Origin: Pseudomonas sp. PSE14 | Lineage (GTDB): Bacteria; Pseudomonadota; Gammaproteobacteria; Pseudomonadales; Pseudomonadaceae | DNA length: 64,000 nucleotides | Assembly: GCF_029203285.1 (NCBI RefSeq) | Contig: NZ_CP115669.1 | Coordinates: 3,782,001-3,846,000, forward strand | Direction of reading: 5' to 3' | Shown: positions 1 to 9,533 of the stretch, in pieces | Layout: every line of letters starts with the position of its first letter | Position numbering within the stretch: the first letter of the stretch is position 1 | The notes under the pieces: generated by a model | Told to the model about the DNA's origin: nothing | The model's input: only the letters and a program-made list of their open reading frames with translations | Databases searched by the model: none | Made by a program: the position numbers and the translations under genes

Positions 1-63
1 CACCTCTTTGCTACCATCCCGGCAAAGAGCGCCCCGCGCCACCAAAACTAGGAATACCGCCTG

Positions 64-798
64 ATGAGCCATCCGTTCGACATCGCGGAAATCGCCGCGA
101 GCTATGCCAGCAAATCCCCCCAGGACGTCCTGAAGTTCGCCTTCGAGCACTTCGGCGACGACCTGTGGATCTCCTTCAGCGGCGCCGAGGATGTGGTGCT
201 GGTGGACATGGCCTGGAAGCTCAACAAGAACGTGAAGGTCTTCAGTCTGGATACCGGGCGCCTGCACCCCGAGACCTACCGCTTCATCGAGCAGGTGCGC
301 GAGCACTACGGCATCGCCATCGAAGTGATGTCGCCCGATCCGCGCCTGCTGGAGGCCTTCGTCAAGGAAAAGGGCCTGTTCAGCTTCTACAAGGACGGCC
401 ACGGCGAGTGCTGCGGCATCCGCAAGATCGAGCCGCTCAAGCGCAAGCTGTCCACCGTCACCGCCTGGGCCACCGGCCAGCGCAAGGACCAGAGCCCCGG
501 CACCCGCAGCCAGGTCGCGGTGGTGGAACTCGACGGCGCCTTCTCCACCCCGGAAAAGCCGCTGTTCAAATTCAACCCGCTGGCCAACATGAGCAGCGAG
601 GAAGTCTGGGCCTACATCCGCATGCTGGAAATTCCCTACAACAGCCTGCACGAGCGCGGCTTCATCAGCATCGGCTGCGAGCCCTGCACCCGCCCGGTAC
701 TGCCCAACCAGCACGAGCGCGAAGGCCGCTGGTGGTGGGAGGAAGCCACGCAGAAGGAATGCGGTCTGCACGCTGGCAATTTGATCAGCAAGGCCTGA
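64..798 (+). CDS. cysH: Assimilatory (phospho)adenylylsulfate reductase CysH, APS-reductase type
   Basis: Reduces activated sulfate to sulfite in cytoplasmic cysteine biosynthesis. The 244-residue protein has the PAPS-reductase ATP-pyrophosphatase-like core (SFSGAEDVV near residues 37-45) and the C-terminal ECGLH catalytic motif (Cys233). A CC pair at 116-117 and CEPC at 205-208 are the four cysteines that ligate a [4Fe-4S] cluster in APS reductases, so APS rather than PAPS is the likely substrate. The only start with a full N-terminus is the ATG used. CysB, the regulator of this pathway, lies about 2.5 kb downstream on the other strand. Confidence 0.96.
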   Translation: MSHPFDIAEIAASYASKSPQDVLKFAFEHFGDDLWISFSGAEDVVLVDMAWKLNKNVKVFSLDTGRLHPETYRFIEQVREHYGIAIEVMSPDPRLLEAFVKEKGLFSFYKDGHGECCGIRKIEPLKRKLSTVTAWATGQRKDQSPGTRSQVAVVELDGAFSTPEKPLFKFNPLANMSSEEVWAYIRMLEIPYNSLHERGFISIGCEPCTRPVLPNQHEREGRWWWEEATQKECGLHAGNLISKA

Positions 799-882
799 GG
801 CCTTACCCTCGGCTGACGGAAATTTCTACGTCAGCCCGCAGCCAGGATCGGACGCCTGCATGCCTGCGGCGGAGCCGATCCC

Positions 883-1227
883 ATGCGCATCACCCTGGTG
901 AAGAAAGTCCTGGCCAACGGCCAGGACTGCCGCAAGTGCCGCGAAGTCCACGAACGTCTGGAGAAAGGCGGTTATCTGGACCGCATCGACCGCACCCTGG
1001 TCGCCGACGAGCGCAACCCCGGCAGTGCCGGCTGGATGGTTGCCGCGCAGTACGGCGTGGACACCGCCCCCTTCTTCGTGGTCCGCCACGATGACGGCCG
1101 CGAGGTCGTCTACACCGTGTTCATGAGCTTCCTCCATGAAGTGCTGGAAGGCCGTGGCGAGCTGCCGCTGGACTCCCGCGAGGCGCTGGCGGAGCTGGCC
1201 AGCCGGGACGATCTCGACCGTCTCTGA
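883..1227 (+). CDS. Small thioredoxin-fold protein with CRKC motif
   Basis: A 114-residue cytoplasmic protein with a Cys-X-X-Cys pair at residues 16-19 (CRKC) close to the N-terminus, and a TAPFF segment resembling the cis-proline loop of thioredoxin folds. It follows cysH by 84 bp on the same strand and may be co-transcribed. A redox role linked to sulfur metabolism is inferred from position and the CXXC pair only; no specific family name can be given. Confidence 0.8.
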   Translation: MRITLVKKVLANGQDCRKCREVHERLEKGGYLDRIDRTLVADERNPGSAGWMVAAQYGVDTAPFFVVRHDDGREVVYTVFMSFLHEVLEGRGELPLDSREALAELASRDDLDRL

Positions 1228-1302
1228 AGCGGCATACTTGACGCTTTCTTGATCCCCTCCGGGCAATACTGAGCGCCCCTGTAGCGCACAAGGATGTCGG
1301 CC

Positions 1303-2487
1303 ATGCCCGACGGTTCGGAACCTTCCCGCCCCCGCATCCCCGGCACCGTCTGGGCGCTGGGCTTCGTCAGCCTGTTCATGGACGTCTCCTCGGAGCTGCT
1401 GCACAGCCTGCTGCCGCTGTTCCTGGTCGGCAGCCTGGGGCTGAGCATGGTCACCGTCGGCCTGATCGAAGGCATCGCCGAGGCCAGTGCGCTGATCGTC
1501 AAGGTGTTCTCCGGCGCCATCAGCGACTTCCTAGGCCGGCGCAAGGGTCTGGTGCTGTTCGGCTATGGCCTGGCTGCGCTGTCCAAGCCTCTGTTTCCGC
1601 TGGCCACCTCCGGCGAAGCCATCTTCACCGCGCGCCTGCTCGACCGCATCGGCAAAGGCATTCGCGGCGCCCCACGCGATGCGCTGATCGCCGATGTGGC
1701 ACCGCCTTCCATCCGCGGCGCCTGCTTCGGCCTGCGTCAATCGATGGATACCGTCGGCGCCTTCGCAGGCCCCTTGCTGGCGATCGCCCTGATGCTCTGG
1801 CTGGGCAACAACCTGCCGCTGGTGTTCTGGTTCGCCTGCATCCCGGCGGGCCTCGCGGTGTTGGCGATCATCTTCTTCGTCAAAGAGCCGGAGCATGCCG
1901 CCGGCCGTCACCGCTTCCGCTCACCGATCCATCGCGATGCGCTGCGCAGCTTCCCGGCGCGCTACTGGTGGGTGGTCGGGATCGGCGCGGTGTTCACCCT
2001 CGCCCGCTTCAGCGAGGCCTTCCTGGTGCTGCGCGCGCAGAACCTGGGCCTGCCGATGGCCTGGACGCCGGTGGTGATGGTGGTGATGTCGCTGCTGTTC
2101 ATGCTCTCGGCCTACCCGGTGGGATGGTGGTCGGACCGCACCGACCGCACCGGTCTGCTGGCCATCGGCATGCTTCTGCTGGTGGCGGCGGACCTGCTGC
2201 TGGCCTGGGCAGACTCCACTCCCTTGATGCTGCTTGGCGTGGCTGTCTGGGGTTTGCACATGGGCTTCACCCAGGGCCTGCTGGCCACCCTGATCGCCGA
2301 CACCACACCGGCCGATCTGAAAGGTACCGCCTTCGGCGTGTTCAACCTCGCCAGTGGCCTCGCCATGCTGCTGGCCAGTGTGCTGGCTGGTTGGCTCTGG
2401 CAGAGTTTCGGTGCCAGCTCCACGTTCCTCACAGGGGCGGGCCTGGCTTTCGTCGCGTTGCTGCTGTTGCGCTGGCGTATTCGCTGA
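1303..2487 (+). CDS. MFS transporter, about 12 membrane helices
   Basis: Integral inner-membrane permease of about 394 residues. It has the typical major facilitator layout of two six-helix halves and an MFS loop motif (DFLGRRKG) between helices 2 and 3. Two in-frame ATGs exist (1294 and 1303); the second is preferred because the AAGGA ribosome-binding site directly abuts the first. Substrate unknown. A rho-independent terminator follows at once, so the cysH-side transcription unit probably ends here. Confidence 0.85.
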   Translation: MPDGSEPSRPRIPGTVWALGFVSLFMDVSSELLHSLLPLFLVGSLGLSMVTVGLIEGIAEASALIVKVFSGAISDFLGRRKGLVLFGYGLAALSKPLFPLATSGEAIFTARLLDRIGKGIRGAPRDALIADVAPPSIRGACFGLRQSMDTVGAFAGPLLAIALMLWLGNNLPLVFWFACIPAGLAVLAIIFFVKEPEHAAGRHRFRSPIHRDALRSFPARYWWVVGIGAVFTLARFSEAFLVLRAQNLGLPMAWTPVVMVVMSLLFMLSAYPVGWWSDRTDRTGLLAIGMLLLVAADLLLAWADSTPLMLLGVAVWGLHMGFTQGLLATLIADTTPADLKGTAFGVFNLASGLAMLLASVLAGWLWQSFGASSTFLTGAGLAFVALLLLRWRIR

Positions 2488-2493
2488 GACGAA

Positions 2494-2515
2494 AAGCCCG
2501 GCATCTACCGGGCTT
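2494..2515 (+). terminator. Rho-independent terminator after the MFS gene
   Basis: Perfect 8-bp stem AAGCCCGG/CCGGGCTT with a 6-nt loop, starting 7 bp after the MFS stop codon and followed by a T-rich run. Confidence 0.8.
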
Positions 2516-2541
2516 CTTCATTGGTGCGCATGTGATCCAAC

Positions 2542-2574
2542 GTAGGGCGCATAACGCCTCAAGCGTTATCCGCC
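2542..2574. repeat. Short palindromic intergenic repeat, GTAGGGCG...CGCC type
   Basis: Imperfect palindrome (GGCGCATAACGC / GCGTTATCCGCC) preceded by GTA. Relatives occur at 9119-9147, 14333-14360, 31358-31385, 31484-31510 and 59100-59126, all between genes. Confidence 0.7.
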
Positions 2575-2589
2575 ATCCGCGCTTTGGCT

Positions 2590-2960
2590 TCAGGTGTCTA
2601 CGCGTCGCTTCGGCGTGTGCGAGGACTTCTTGTTTCGCCCCCTCGGGCGAGTCACTTCTTCCAAACGTCGGAAGGCCGCCCCCAAAGAAGTAACCAAGAA
2701 GGCTTGCCCCTGCATCCGGGTCCGGCTTCGCCGGACTGATTCGCTTCGCTCACCCTTCGGGCCAGCCTTCGGCTGTTACTTCGCTGCGCTTCGTTTCCCT
2801 CGCTCCATCGAAATTTCAGGGGCACGCGTCGACGGGCCATCCATGGCCCAACGACGCTCTCGCGGCATCCATGCCGCTCAACCCCTGAAACTCCGACTCC
2901 ACTCTGCCTCCTGAAGGGGCGCTCCGGCGTGTGCGGATGTTTCTCTGGAAGCCTTTGAGG
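2590..2960. repeat. Long degenerate intergenic repeat with nested hairpins
   Basis: About 370 bp with no credible gene, made of nested inverted segments such as CTTCTTCCAAACGTCGGAAG, TCCGGCTTCGCCGGA and GGGCCATCCATGGCCC. Open frames across it have low-complexity translations. The layout resembles a long structured intergenic repeat widespread in Pseudomonas; that assignment is from memory. Confidence 0.55.
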
Positions 2961-3032
2961 GCCAAAGCCAAAGCAGAAGCTGCGCTCCCGTAGGAGCAAC
3001 TGTCTTCTTCCAGGAAGTCCGTGCCGATGCAT

Positions 3033-3208
3033 CCCCCTCACCCCAGCCCTCTCCCGTTGGGAGAGGGTTAGGGTGAGGGCCGTCCGGAGTGCAGATGTAT
3101 GTCGTAGGAGCGGACCTTGTCCGCGAAATCCATCGCGGCAAAATCCGCGCTGATAGGGAAACGCCTGGGTTTGTCGCCAAACTGTAGGAGCGAGCTTGCT
3201 CGCGAACC
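3033..3208. repeat. Cluster of three palindromic repeats, including two REP units
   Basis: An inverted repeat of CCCTCACCCCAGCCCTCTCCC type lies at 3033-3079. It is followed by REP units at 3104-3128 (GTAGGAGCGGACCTTGTCC) and 3184-3208 (GTAGGAGCGAGCTTGCTCGC). The same families recur at 16.0, 20.9, 27.0, 31.6, 52.1, 58.9 and 60.1 kb. Confidence 0.85.
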
Positions 3209-3267
3209 ATGGTCAATAACGCGCAGCGATATCCGCCGGCTCCACACCTGGAAAACATCCCAATAAG

Positions 3268-3303
3268 AAACGCCGCGACTCTCTTGAGAATCGCGGCGTT
3301 TTG
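3268..3303 (-). terminator. Terminator downstream of cysB
   Basis: Long stem (AAACGCCGCGA pairing with TCGCGGCGTTT, extended by CTCTC/GAGA) about 40 bp after the cysB stop. Read on the minus strand it ends in a T-containing run. Confidence 0.8.
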
Positions 3304-3343
3304 GGGACGAGCAGACGACAGCAAATGCCAGACGCGAACCTGA

Positions 3344-4360
<1,017 letters not shown>

Positions 4361-4371
4361 TTATGTTTTAT

Positions 4372-4387
4372 AACCATATTAATGGTT
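4372..4387. promoter_or_regulatory. AT-rich inverted repeat upstream of cysB
   Basis: AACCAT-ATTA-ATGGTT lies in an AT-rich patch 54 bp upstream of the cysB start. LysR-type regulators usually bind such sites near their own promoters. Autoregulation is inferred. Confidence 0.45.
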
Positions 4388-4484
4388 TAAGGAATAAAAC
4401 TAGACGTTTTTTTTAGCTCTGCATGCCATTCGTCTAAAGCCATACGGAAATTCCGGTCTTATCCGACGCATTGTCACACTGCGT

Positions 4485-4970
4485 TCAACGGTGCAGCAGC
4501 ATCGGTACCAGGTACACCGGCACCTCCGCCAATTGCACCAGACGCCCCGCGGTGCGCCCCAGCGGCGTGTTCAGCCCCTCCCCGTGGCTGTGGCTGCCGG
4601 CGACGATCAGGTCCACCCCCAGACGCCGCGCCTCGTCGAGGATCACCATCGGCGGGTCCCCCTGGATGACCCGTACGGAGTGGATCAGCTCGGCATCCTG
4701 ACGCAGCTCCCCCAGCTCGTCGCGGAACCCTTCCATCACGCGCTGCTCGATGCTGCCCATGACGTTGTGCAGGCCATTGGCGCGCATTTCGTTGAGGGTG
4801 TTCTCGTCCAGGTAGGTCTGCAGCACCGACTCGGCGAACAGTCCGAGCGGCTCCACGGCGTGCACCACGTACAACTGGACCCCATAGGCACGGGCCAGCG
4901 AGAGAGCATGCTGGAGGACATAAGGCGCGTAGAGGCCAAGGTCGGTAGCGTAAAGAATCGATCGGATCAT
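4485..4970 (-). CDS. Universal stress protein (UspA family)
   Basis: A 161-residue single Usp domain. The N-terminus (MIRSILYATDLG) is the first Usp strand, and the C-terminal segment GSHSHGEGLNTPLGRT fits the nucleotide-binding pattern G-x2-G-x9-G-[ST], so it is likely of the ATP-binding type. Monocistronic between cysB and a 5'-nucleotidase gene. Confidence 0.9.
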   Translation of the reverse strand: MIRSILYATDLGLYAPYVLQHALSLARAYGVQLYVVHAVEPLGLFAESVLQTYLDENTLNEMRANGLHNVMGSIEQRVMEGFRDELGELRQDAELIHSVRVIQGDPPMVILDEARRLGVDLIVAGSHSHGEGLNTPLGRTAGRLVQLAEVPVYLVPMLLHR

Positions 4971-5064
4971 GCGGCCTCCTCGACTGCCTGCGCGGCGGGC
5001 CTATCAGCAGCGTAGCAGCAGAACGCGCGGCGCTCCGCAGGGACCGACTGTCGCGGCCTGGCGG

Positions 5065-5976
5065 CTATCCGGCGGTCTGCTTTTCGTTGCTTACGCCGTG
5101 CGGCACATGCCCGGTGGCGACCACCTCGCGAGCCTTCTCGCAATGCCCCGCCTGGTCGTCGAAGAACACGTCGGCGGCGAAGGCTTCGAGGAACGCGGCC
5201 TTGTCCAGGCCACCGAGGAACAGCGACTCGTCGAGGCGGATATCCCATTCGCGCAGCGTGCGGATCACCCGCTCATGCGCCGGCGCCGAACGGGCGGTGA
5301 CCAGCGCGGTGCGAATCGGGCAGGACTCCTGCGGGAACGCCTGCTGCACCCGGTTGAGCGCGGCGAGGAAGGGCTTGAACGGACCGCCGCCCAGGGGCTC
5401 GCGGGCGGACTCGCGCTCATGGGTCTGGAACGCCTCCAGCCCGCCCTGCTGGTAGACGCGCTCGGAAGCGTCGGAGAACAGCACCGCATCGCCATCGAAG
5501 GCGAAGCGCAGCTCCCCATTGCTCTCGCGCCGGGTCCCACCGGAAAGGATGGTGGCAGCAGCAAAACCGGCATCCAAGGCACTGCGTACGTCGTCGATAT
5601 GGGTGGAGAGGAACAGGTGGCAGTTGAATGCTTTCAGGTAGGGATAGGGGCTGCGGCCACCGACGAAGGCGGCGCGGGAAATGCCCAGGCCGTAGTGCTG
5701 GATCGAGTTGAACACCCGCAGGCCGGTATCGGCGCTGTTGCGCGAAACCAGGATGACCTCCACCGGTGCGCTGTCCGAGTCGCCGTTGAGCGCCAGCAGC
5801 TTCTGCACCAGGGCGAAGGCATCGCCGGGCGGCAGCACTTCGTCCTCTCGGGCGATCTGGTACTGGCGATAGGCTTCAACGCCCTCGCGCTCATACACCT
5901 GGTGGCTCTCGCGCAGGTCGAACAGCGCCCGCGAGGAAATCGCCACCACCAGCTTATCGCCCAGTCCCTTCGCCAT
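5065..5976 (-). CDS. Cytosolic 5'-nucleotidase family protein
   Basis: A 303-residue protein whose sequence recalls the bacterial relatives of cytosolic 5'-nucleotidase 1: an N-terminal KLVVAISSRALFDL strand, a central EVILVSRNSADTGLRVFNSI segment and a C-terminal DVFFDDQAGHC segment that can supply metal-binding aspartates. It probably dephosphorylates nucleoside monophosphates. It is the first of three minus-strand genes with short gaps and may share a transcript with the reductase upstream. Confidence 0.75.
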   Translation of the reverse strand: MAKGLGDKLVVAISSRALFDLRESHQVYEREGVEAYRQYQIAREDEVLPPGDAFALVQKLLALNGDSDSAPVEVILVSRNSADTGLRVFNSIQHYGLGISRAAFVGGRSPYPYLKAFNCHLFLSTHIDDVRSALDAGFAAATILSGGTRRESNGELRFAFDGDAVLFSDASERVYQQGGLEAFQTHERESAREPLGGGPFKPFLAALNRVQQAFPQESCPIRTALVTARSAPAHERVIRTLREWDIRLDESLFLGGLDKAAFLEAFAADVFFDDQAGHCEKAREVVATGHVPHGVSNEKQTAG

Positions 5977-5997
5977 GTCGCTCTCCGAGGTATTGGC

Positions 5998-6948
5998 TCA
6001 ATGAGCCTGGTTGCGCGCGTCGATGAAACGCAGGGCGCGGTAGAGCGCCTCGATTTTCGGCAGCTCGCGCCCGGCCTTGCGTGCAGCCTCCAGGGGCGCG
6101 GCGTAGATCGCGCCCAGCTCCAGCGGTCGATGCTGCGCGAAGTCGTGATACATGCTCGGCAGGTAATCCGGCATGGCGTCGGTCGAGGCCAGCATCGCGC
6201 CGACGATGTTCGGCGGCAGCGAATGCCCGCAAGCCTTCGCGCCGGCCACTACCTCCTCCATCAGCTCGGCCACCAGGGCGCGGCTGTCGGGGTTGTCCAT
6301 GATCGCCCGGGTGCCGCTGTCGAGCAGTACCGAAAGACCGTTGTAGGGGATGTTCCACACCAGTTTCTGCCAGCGTGCATGTTCGAGGCTGGGCATGGCG
6401 TTGGAGCCCAGTTCGGCGCTGCGGAACAGCTCGACGCCCTCCTCGACGATGGCCAGGCGCTCCGGCTCACCCACTGCGGGGCCCGAGTGGTAACCGATGT
6501 TCACCGCGCCGAAAGCCTGGTGCTCGATGACACCCGGCGCGCTGCGGTGCACGCAGATGAAGCAGAGGCCACCCAGCAGATGCAGGTGGTCGGGCAGCAG
6601 CGCCCGCAGCTCGTCCTCGACCGCCAGGCCGTTCTGCAGCAGCAGGACCCTGGCGCCACGGGCGGCCGCCTGGGCGATCAGGGGCGCCAGGCTGGCATTG
6701 CTGGTGGTCTTGGCGCCGACCAGCAGCCAGTCGCAAGGCGGCATGCGCGCGGCGTCGTCATAGGCATTCACCGGTGCCAGGCTCAGCTCGCCGTAAACCT
6801 GGCTGTTCAGGCGCAGACCGTTCTCCACCACCGCCGGGTACTCGCTGCGCAGCAGGAAATGCACGTCGTGGCCGGCGCGGGCCAGCATCAGGCCATAGAA
6901 ACCGCCGATGGCGCCGGTTCCAATGATGCCGATTCGCAGATTCATCAA
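5998..6948 (-). CDS. Ketopantoate reductase-like protein (PanE/ApbA family)
   Basis: NADPH-dependent 2-dehydropantoate 2-reductase family, 316 residues. The N-terminal Rossmann motif IGIIGTGAIGG (residues 6-16) and the catalytic-lysine region WQKLVWNIPYNG are visible. Pseudomonas usually has several PanE-like paralogues, so a role in pantothenate synthesis is likely but not certain. The start codon overlaps the stop of the upstream thioredoxin-like gene by 4 bp (ATGA), indicating translational coupling. Confidence 0.85.
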   Translation of the reverse strand: MMNLRIGIIGTGAIGGFYGLMLARAGHDVHFLLRSEYPAVVENGLRLNSQVYGELSLAPVNAYDDAARMPPCDWLLVGAKTTSNASLAPLIAQAAARGARVLLLQNGLAVEDELRALLPDHLHLLGGLCFICVHRSAPGVIEHQAFGAVNIGYHSGPAVGEPERLAIVEEGVELFRSAELGSNAMPSLEHARWQKLVWNIPYNGLSVLLDSGTRAIMDNPDSRALVAELMEEVVAGAKACGHSLPPNIVGAMLASTDAMPDYLPSMYHDFAQHRPLELGAIYAAPLEAARKAGRELPKIEALYRALRFIDARNQAH

Positions 6949-7280
6949 GGCAACTCCTCAGCCGGGCGCGACAGGCCAGCGCGCAAGGCGTCGATCAGCG
7001 ATTCTGGACGCAGGGCGGCATGGACCGGGCCGAGAAAATGACCGTCGCGCACCAGGAACATCGCCGGCAGGTGGAACACGCCATAGCGCGCCACCAACCC
7101 GCCGCTGCGACCGGCGTCGATCCAGCACAGGCGATCCACCGGGAGGCCGAACTCCGGCAGCTTCGCCCGCGCCCAGCGGCAGGAGGAGCAGCCCTCGCTG
7201 GTGAACACCAGCAGCGACACGCCCGGCAGGGAAAGCAGCCGGCGGTCGGCGTCCAGGTCGGTCAGCTCAAGGGCCGGCAC
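6945..7280 (-). CDS. Thioredoxin-like protein with CSSC motif
   Basis: About 111 residues with a thioredoxin fold: FTSEGCSSCRWARAKL carries the redox pair, and the segment FHLPAMFLVRDG matches the cis-proline strand. A longer frame reaches an ATG at 7331, but that codon would overlap the start of the divergent PilZ gene. The internal GTG at 7280 is therefore preferred and leaves about 50 bp for divergent promoters. Coupled by a 4-bp overlap to the PanE-like gene. Confidence 0.75.
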   Translation of the reverse strand: MPALELTDLDADRRLLSLPGVSLLVFTSEGCSSCRWARAKLPEFGLPVDRLCWIDAGRSGGLVARYGVFHLPAMFLVRDGHFLGPVHAALRPESLIDALRAGLSRPAEELP

Positions 7281-7329
7281 TATACTCAAGTGGCCAATAC
7301 TAGAAAGATTGCGGTCGGAGCATTCCGTC

Positions 7330-7749
7330 ATGCGGCAGTTCCTGCGTCACCCCTGTGACCTTCCGGTTGAACTGGTCATTCGCAAGCAGACCTTCCTGCC
7401 GCGCCAGCGACTGCACAATATCAGCCTCGGCGGTGTGGCGTGCAACTCGCCACGGGGCTTTCGTCGCGGCACGTCCATCGAGCTGCGCATTCCCCTGCTG
7501 GGCGACTCGGCGCGCTACCCGGGCGTAGTGGCCTGGAGCCGCAAGCAGAACAGCGACTACATCGTCGGCATTGCCTTCATCGACGAAGACACGCTGTTCC
7601 GCGCCCGCATGGTCGAGCAGGTATGCCAGATAGAGCGCTACCGGCGGCAGCGCGAACAGGAGACGGGCGCCGCGCTGTCGTTCGAGGAACTCGCCCTGGA
7701 ATGGATCGCGCACAACGCCCAGGACTTCCCATTGTTTTGCGCAGTCTGA
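7330..7749 (+). CDS. PilZ-domain protein, probable c-di-GMP receptor
   Basis: A 139-residue cytoplasmic protein. The N-terminus has RQFLR, matching RxxxR, and NISLGG, matching (D/N)xSxxG, the two c-di-GMP-binding motifs of PilZ domains; the following beta-barrel is intact. The 40-residue C-terminal helix (VEQVCQIERYRRQREQE) is probably an output or dimerisation segment. It is divergent from the thioredoxin-like gene. The partner is unknown. Confidence 0.85.
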   Translation: MRQFLRHPCDLPVELVIRKQTFLPRQRLHNISLGGVACNSPRGFRRGTSIELRIPLLGDSARYPGVVAWSRKQNSDYIVGIAFIDEDTLFRARMVEQVCQIERYRRQREQETGAALSFEELALEWIAHNAQDFPLFCAV

Positions 7750-7928
7750 CGCCGCTCGCGCAGAAAGTCGCGCAAATGCCCGTGGTCCGGGCATTTTCCT
7801 GCCAAAGGCCATTGTCGAGCCAGCGTCGGACCGGTTAAGGTTCGGGTTCCCCTTAGCGAATATCTGCCTGCGCCCCATCGCACGGGGATTTCTGGCGGCC
7901 GGCACCCGTGACCTGATTGAGTACCACG

Positions 7929-9005
7929 ATGGCTGATTTACAGATCGACGACCTTAACGTTGCCTCCAACGAGACCCTGATCACGCCGGAGCAGCTCAAG
8001 CGCGAAATCCCCCTGACCGACGCCGCCCTGCGCACCGTCGCCAACGGCCGCCAGGTCGTCCGCGACATCCTCGATGGCAAGGACCACCGCCTGTTCGTGG
8101 TGATCGGCCCCTGCTCGATCCACGACATCAAGGCCGCCCACGAATACGCCGAGCGCCTGAAGGTACTGGCCGCGGAGGTCTCCGATACCCTGTTCCTGGT
8201 GATGCGCGTGTACTTCGAAAAGCCGCGCACCACCGTGGGCTGGAAGGGGCTGATCAACGACCCCTACCTGGATGACTCCTTCAAGATCCAGGACGGCCTG
8301 CATATCGGCCGCCAGCTGCTGCGCGACCTCGCCGAGATGGGCCTGCCCACCGCCACCGAAGCGCTCGACCCGATCTCCCCGCAGTACCTGCAGGACCTGA
8401 TCAGCTGGTCGGCCATCGGCGCGCGCACCACCGAATCCCAGACCCACCGCGAGATGGCCTCGGGCCTGTCCTCGGCGGTCGGCTTCAAGAACGGCACCGA
8501 CGGCAGCCTGACCGTGGCGATCAACGCCCTGCAGTCGGTTTCCAGCCCGCACCGCTTCCTGGGTATCAACCAGGAAGGCGGCGTCTCCATCGTCACCACC
8601 AAGGGCAATGCCTACGGCCACGTGGTGCTGCGCGGCGGCAACGGCAAGCCGAACTACGATTCGGTCAGCGTCGCCCTGTGCGAACAGGAACTGACCAAGG
8701 CGAAGATCCCGCTGAACGTGATGGTCGACTGCAGCCACGCCAACTCCAACAAGGACCCGGCGCTGCAGCCGCTGGTGATGGACAACGTCGCCAACCAGAT
8801 CGCCGAAGGCAACAACTCCATCGTCGGCCTGATGGTGGAAAGCCACCTGGGCTGGGGCAGCCAGCCGATCCCGAAAGATCTCTGCCAGCTGCAGTACGGT
8901 GTTTCCATCACCGACGCCTGCATCGACTGGGACACCACCGAGAAGGCCGTGCGCAGCATGCATGCCAAGCTCAAGGACGTCCTGCCCAAGCGTCAGCGCG
9001 GCTGA
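7929..9005 (+). CDS. 3-deoxy-7-phosphoheptulonate (DAHP) synthase, class I
   Basis: Condenses phosphoenolpyruvate with erythrose 4-phosphate, the first step of aromatic amino acid synthesis. The 358-residue AroF/G/H-type protein contains VVIGPCSIHD, MRVYFEKPRTT, the family GARTTESQTHRE segment and VDCSHANSNKDP. Which aromatic amino acid inhibits it cannot be read confidently. The ATG at 7929 is preferred over an in-frame TTG at 7917. A strong terminator follows. Confidence 0.95.
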   Translation: MADLQIDDLNVASNETLITPEQLKREIPLTDAALRTVANGRQVVRDILDGKDHRLFVVIGPCSIHDIKAAHEYAERLKVLAAEVSDTLFLVMRVYFEKPRTTVGWKGLINDPYLDDSFKIQDGLHIGRQLLRDLAEMGLPTATEALDPISPQYLQDLISWSAIGARTTESQTHREMASGLSSAVGFKNGTDGSLTVAINALQSVSSPHRFLGINQEGGVSIVTTKGNAYGHVVLRGGNGKPNYDSVSVALCEQELTKAKIPLNVMVDCSHANSNKDPALQPLVMDNVANQIAEGNNSIVGLMVESHLGWGSQPIPKDLCQLQYGVSITDACIDWDTTEKAVRSMHAKLKDVLPKRQRG

Positions 9006-9019
9006 GGTTTGCGGTAATG

Positions 9020-9047
9020 AAAAAGCCGGGCCGATGCCCGGCTTTTT
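9020..9047 (+). terminator. Terminator after the DAHP synthase gene
   Basis: Perfect 12-bp stem AAAAAGCCGGGC/GCCCGGCTTTTT with a 4-nt loop, 14 bp after the stop codon. Confidence 0.92.
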
Positions 9048-9084
9048 CGTGCCCAGGCATCCGCGCCTGCCATGAGGTGTTTTT

Positions 9085-9152
9085 GTAGGATGGCGTGGAG
9101 CGAAGCGATACCCATGATGGCGGATAACGCTTGAGGCGTTATCCGCCCTACA
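9085..9152. repeat. Palindromic intergenic repeat unit
   Basis: Begins GTAGGATGGCG and ends in a palindrome with arms GGCGGATAACGC and GCGTTATCCGCC. It sits between two terminators, outside any gene, and is related to the unit at 2542-2574. Confidence 0.7.
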
Positions 9153-9179
9153 AGTTGATGGGGCGGGCATATGGCAAAG

Positions 9180-9208
9180 AAAAAGCCGGGCAATGAGCCC
9201 GGCTTTTT
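9180..9208 (-). terminator. Terminator downstream of the GNAT gene
   Basis: Stem AAAAAGCCGGGC/GCCCGGCTTTTT with a 5-nt loop, 20 bp past the acetyltransferase stop. A-tracts and T-tracts on both sides let it act in either direction. Confidence 0.88.
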
Positions 9209-9227
9209 CATTTCTGCGATCCGCGAA

Positions 9228-9512
9228 TCAGAGCGCGGTATCGGTATGGCGCTGGCGGCGTTCCAGGTAGCGCTCCACATAGGAGCACGACGGGATCACG
9301 CTGTAGCCCTTGCGCTCGGCGTACTGCAGGGCGTGCTCGGTCAGAGCAGCGGCGATGCCGCGGCCGCGCAGGGTATCCGGGACGAAGGTGCGGTAGATGT
9401 CGAGCGTCTGCTTGCCCAGATCCATATAGGCCAGATAGGCGCGATGGCCGTCCACCGTCGTGACGAACTGGTGGCTGGTTTCATCGTGATGGATGGACAA
9501 CGACTCACTCAC
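9228..9512 (-). CDS. Small GNAT-family N-acetyltransferase (YjdJ-like)
   Basis: A 94-residue minimal acetyltransferase. The acetyl-CoA-binding motif is DTLRGRGIAAALTEHAL, and the C-terminal SYVERYLER is typical of the very short YjdJ-type GNATs. Substrate unknown. It is read in the same direction as the 424-codon gene upstream, 21 bp away, and may share its transcript. Confidence 0.88.
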   Translation of the reverse strand: MSESLSIHHDETSHQFVTTVDGHRAYLAYMDLGKQTLDIYRTFVPDTLRGRGIAAALTEHALQYAERKGYSVIPSCSYVERYLERRQRHTDTAL

Positions 9513-9533
9513 TTGCTCTCTCCTTCTGGGGCC

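Noticed and set aside
2590-2960. Genes across the long intergenic repeat (100-130 codon frames on both strands)
   Set aside because: Frames lack ribosome-binding sites and run through hairpin-rich repeat DNA.
4969-7041. 690-codon plus-strand open frame over the nucleotidase and PanE-like genes
   Set aside because: Antisense shadow; the minus-strand genes have clear family motifs.
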